This document shows, one piece after another, positions 8,471 to 9,442 of a stretch of 9,442 nucleotides of DNA. The position numbers were made by a program, and so were the translations under genes. Every line of letters starts with the position of its first letter. The first letter of the stretch is position 1. Where the stretch lies: the NCBI GenBank assembly GCA_964627505.1, contig CAZVKB010000108.1, positions 1 through 9,442 of the forward strand, given 5' to 3'. A model generated the notes under the pieces. That model saw only the letters and a list, made by a program, of their open reading frames with translations, did not search any database and had not been told where the DNA came from. Source of the stretch: JACJWR01 sp964627505 (GTDB lineage: Bacteria > Actinomycetota > Actinomycetes > S36-B12 > UBA10799).

Positions 8471-8549
8471 GGACGCAGGCGGGATCTCTGACCTCTATCA
8501 CACTGGTGCGGGGCTCACGCCACGGATTGGACGGGCCCCGCCTGCGTCC
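8471..8549. repeat. Perfect 13-bp inverted repeat with 53-bp spacer
   Basis: GGACGCAGGCGGG (8471-8483) is repeated in exact reverse complement at 8537-8549. It lies in the 229-bp spacer between tRNA-Ser and the end of the hydrolase gene. Within the spacer a smaller wobble-paired hairpin is possible around 8501-8523. On the + strand the right arm is followed by AGAGTTTT. It might terminate transcription arriving from the hydrolase side, be a regulator site, or be a remnant of a mobile palindrome; the sequence does not decide. Confidence 0.6.
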
Positions 8550-8669
8550 AGAGTTTTGCCTTCTGCACTGTCCCGTCGCCGGCTTCAACGGAACAACGGT
8601 TCCCACCACACCCAAAACAAAACACCAGAAATATCAGACCCAGCCCAGCCGGACTGGACCGACCAAATT

Positions 8670-9395
8670 TCAGAGATTGCCCCTCACAAAATCGGCCACC
8701 AGTTGTGGATTCGAGAGCATCACGCAGTGATCGCCAGGGGCAATAACTGGCGTAACACTCACGATTTCGGCGAAGGCGCCTGCCTGGGCAGGGATGAAGG
8801 TGCGGTCCTCGGTGAGCAGCAGGTACGACTTCGCACACGTTATGACTTCCGGACCGTAACTCACCGGATCGAGGTACGGCTGCAATGGTTGCGGAGTCAA
8901 TTTGGCATAGGCAGCCCGGGCCTGCTGCTCATCAAGATGATTGAAAAAGCGCTGCCAGGCCGCATCAAAATCCAGGCCGATGGTGAAGTCAACTGATGTT
9001 GCTGCCTGTTGGAGGTATCTTGCGCGTCTGGATTCCGGGATGGCATCGATCCCCGCTGAACCTGCAGGTACGGCAACGGCCGCGATGTATTTGACACTGT
9101 TCACTTGCACCGGACGCCTGCCAAAGATCTCCGGCAATAACCAGCCCGCGATCGAGTGACCGACCAACTCGACTTTTGCCGTTTGGTTGGCATCGAGATG
9201 GCTGAGCACAGCATCAATCTGCCGCTGCAGAGTCACCTCGGCTCGAGGAGTCTGGTCCGCGCCGCAACCAGGCAAGTCGAAGGCAAGATTGCATTCATCA
9301 ACCGGTGCGGCTTTGGCCAGCAGGTCGATGACATCGGCCCAACACCAGGCGCCATGACTGCCTCCGTGAATGAACAGCCGCAGGAACTGTGTCAT
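8670..9395 (-). CDS. Alpha/beta-hydrolase fold protein, plant methylesterase-like
   Basis: The product is 241 residues, about the size of the compact methylesterase/hydroxynitrile-lyase-like hydrolases. LFIHGGSHGAWCW (7-19) supplies the HG oxyanion region. VGHSIAGWL (78-86) is the nucleophile elbow with Ser81. TEDRTF (195-200) supplies Asp197, and GDHCVMLSNP (221-230) supplies His223, so the Ser-Asp-His triad is complete. HGAWCW and the D-H-x-x-M-L-S-x-P block are shared with plant methylesterases. No signal peptide, so cytoplasmic. Substrate cannot be predicted; esterase activity on a small ester is the family expectation. The ATG at 9395 has a GGAG about eleven bases upstream, and it also overlaps as ATGA a frame open to the window edge, which may be an upstream gene. 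Third-position GC looks lower than in the genes at the left, and it contains a TTA Leu codon at residue 86. Confidence 0.9.
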   Translation of the reverse strand: MTQFLRLFIHGGSHGAWCWADVIDLLAKAAPVDECNLAFDLPGCGADQTPRAEVTLQRQIDAVLSHLDANQTAKVELVGHSIAGWLLPEIFGRRPVQVNSVKYIAAVAVPAGSAGIDAIPESRRARYLQQAATSVDFTIGLDFDAAWQRFFNHLDEQQARAAYAKLTPQPLQPYLDPVSYGPEVITCAKSYLLLTEDRTFIPAQAGAFAEIVSVTPVIAPGDHCVMLSNPQLVADFVRGNL

Positions 9396-9442
9396 CGCGA
9401 GTCACACTCCGTCTCACGTCGACGGTGGTGGTACCTCATGTT
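9392..9442 (-). CDS. Possible C-terminal end of an upstream gene, coupled to the hydrolase by ATGA overlap
   Basis: On the minus strand a frame is open from the window edge and ends in TGA overlapping the hydrolase ATG (ATGA). The 16 visible codons give NMRYHHRRRETECDSR. A 4-base overlap is typical of translational coupling in operons, but 16 open codons can occur by chance and nothing is recognisable. The segment could equally be a non-coding 5' leader, or hold a 15-residue leader peptide starting at its own ATG. Confidence 0.25.
   Translation of the reverse strand, partial: NMRYHHRRRETECDSR

Overview
The window reads as chromosomal DNA from a high-GC, probably actinobacterial (Actinomycetota) genome. 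The reasons are strong G/C bias at third codon positions in the left part, GTG starts, an Ala/Gly-rich lipoprotein, a TetR regulator, and a class II tRNA-Ser whose 3' CCA is not encoded. No marker pins down a genus. One exact 100-N run (6967-7066) is an assembly gap, so the linkage of the left (1-6966) and right (7067-9442) parts is only as good as the scaffolding.

Left part. The 3' end of a GGDEF (diguanylate cyclase) gene enters on the + strand and overlaps tail to tail, by 10 bases, with a large minus-strand gene for a YyaL/Spata20-type thioredoxin-fold protein (DUF255). A ~196-bp divergent intergenic region separates that gene from a + strand gene for an NYN-domain (PIN-like) putative RNase, which appears to carry winged-helix (LOTUS/OST-HTH-like) modules. 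This gene converges on a TetR regulator across ~166 bp holding a long imperfect hairpin built from repeated AATCGCC blocks. Upstream of tetR, on the same strand and probably in one transcription unit, is a 671-residue lipoprotein. It has an intact Lon-type (S16) Ser/Lys protease domain without an ATPase, followed by a long Ala-rich helical region. The layout resembles the archaeal COG1750-type surface proteases.

Right part. The gap cuts off the 5' end of a + strand gene for a repeat protein made of about fifteen ~25-residue units (G-x-I-T-T-x-G-x-x-S-x-G-I pattern), almost certainly a beta-solenoid. This repeat style is best known from Gram-negative autotransporter passengers, but here the protein ends without a barrel and without an LPXTG anchor. 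Next is tRNA-Ser(UGA) on the minus strand, then a 229-bp spacer with two perfect inverted repeats, then a minus-strand alpha/beta hydrolase resembling plant-type methylesterases. The hydrolase looks less GC-biased than the left-hand genes.

How the genes relate: the only likely operon seen is S16 lipoprotein-tetR. The others look like independent units. No mobile element, CRISPR array or phage gene is visible. The items most worth following are the S16 lipoprotein, the beta-solenoid protein and the NYN/LOTUS-like protein.
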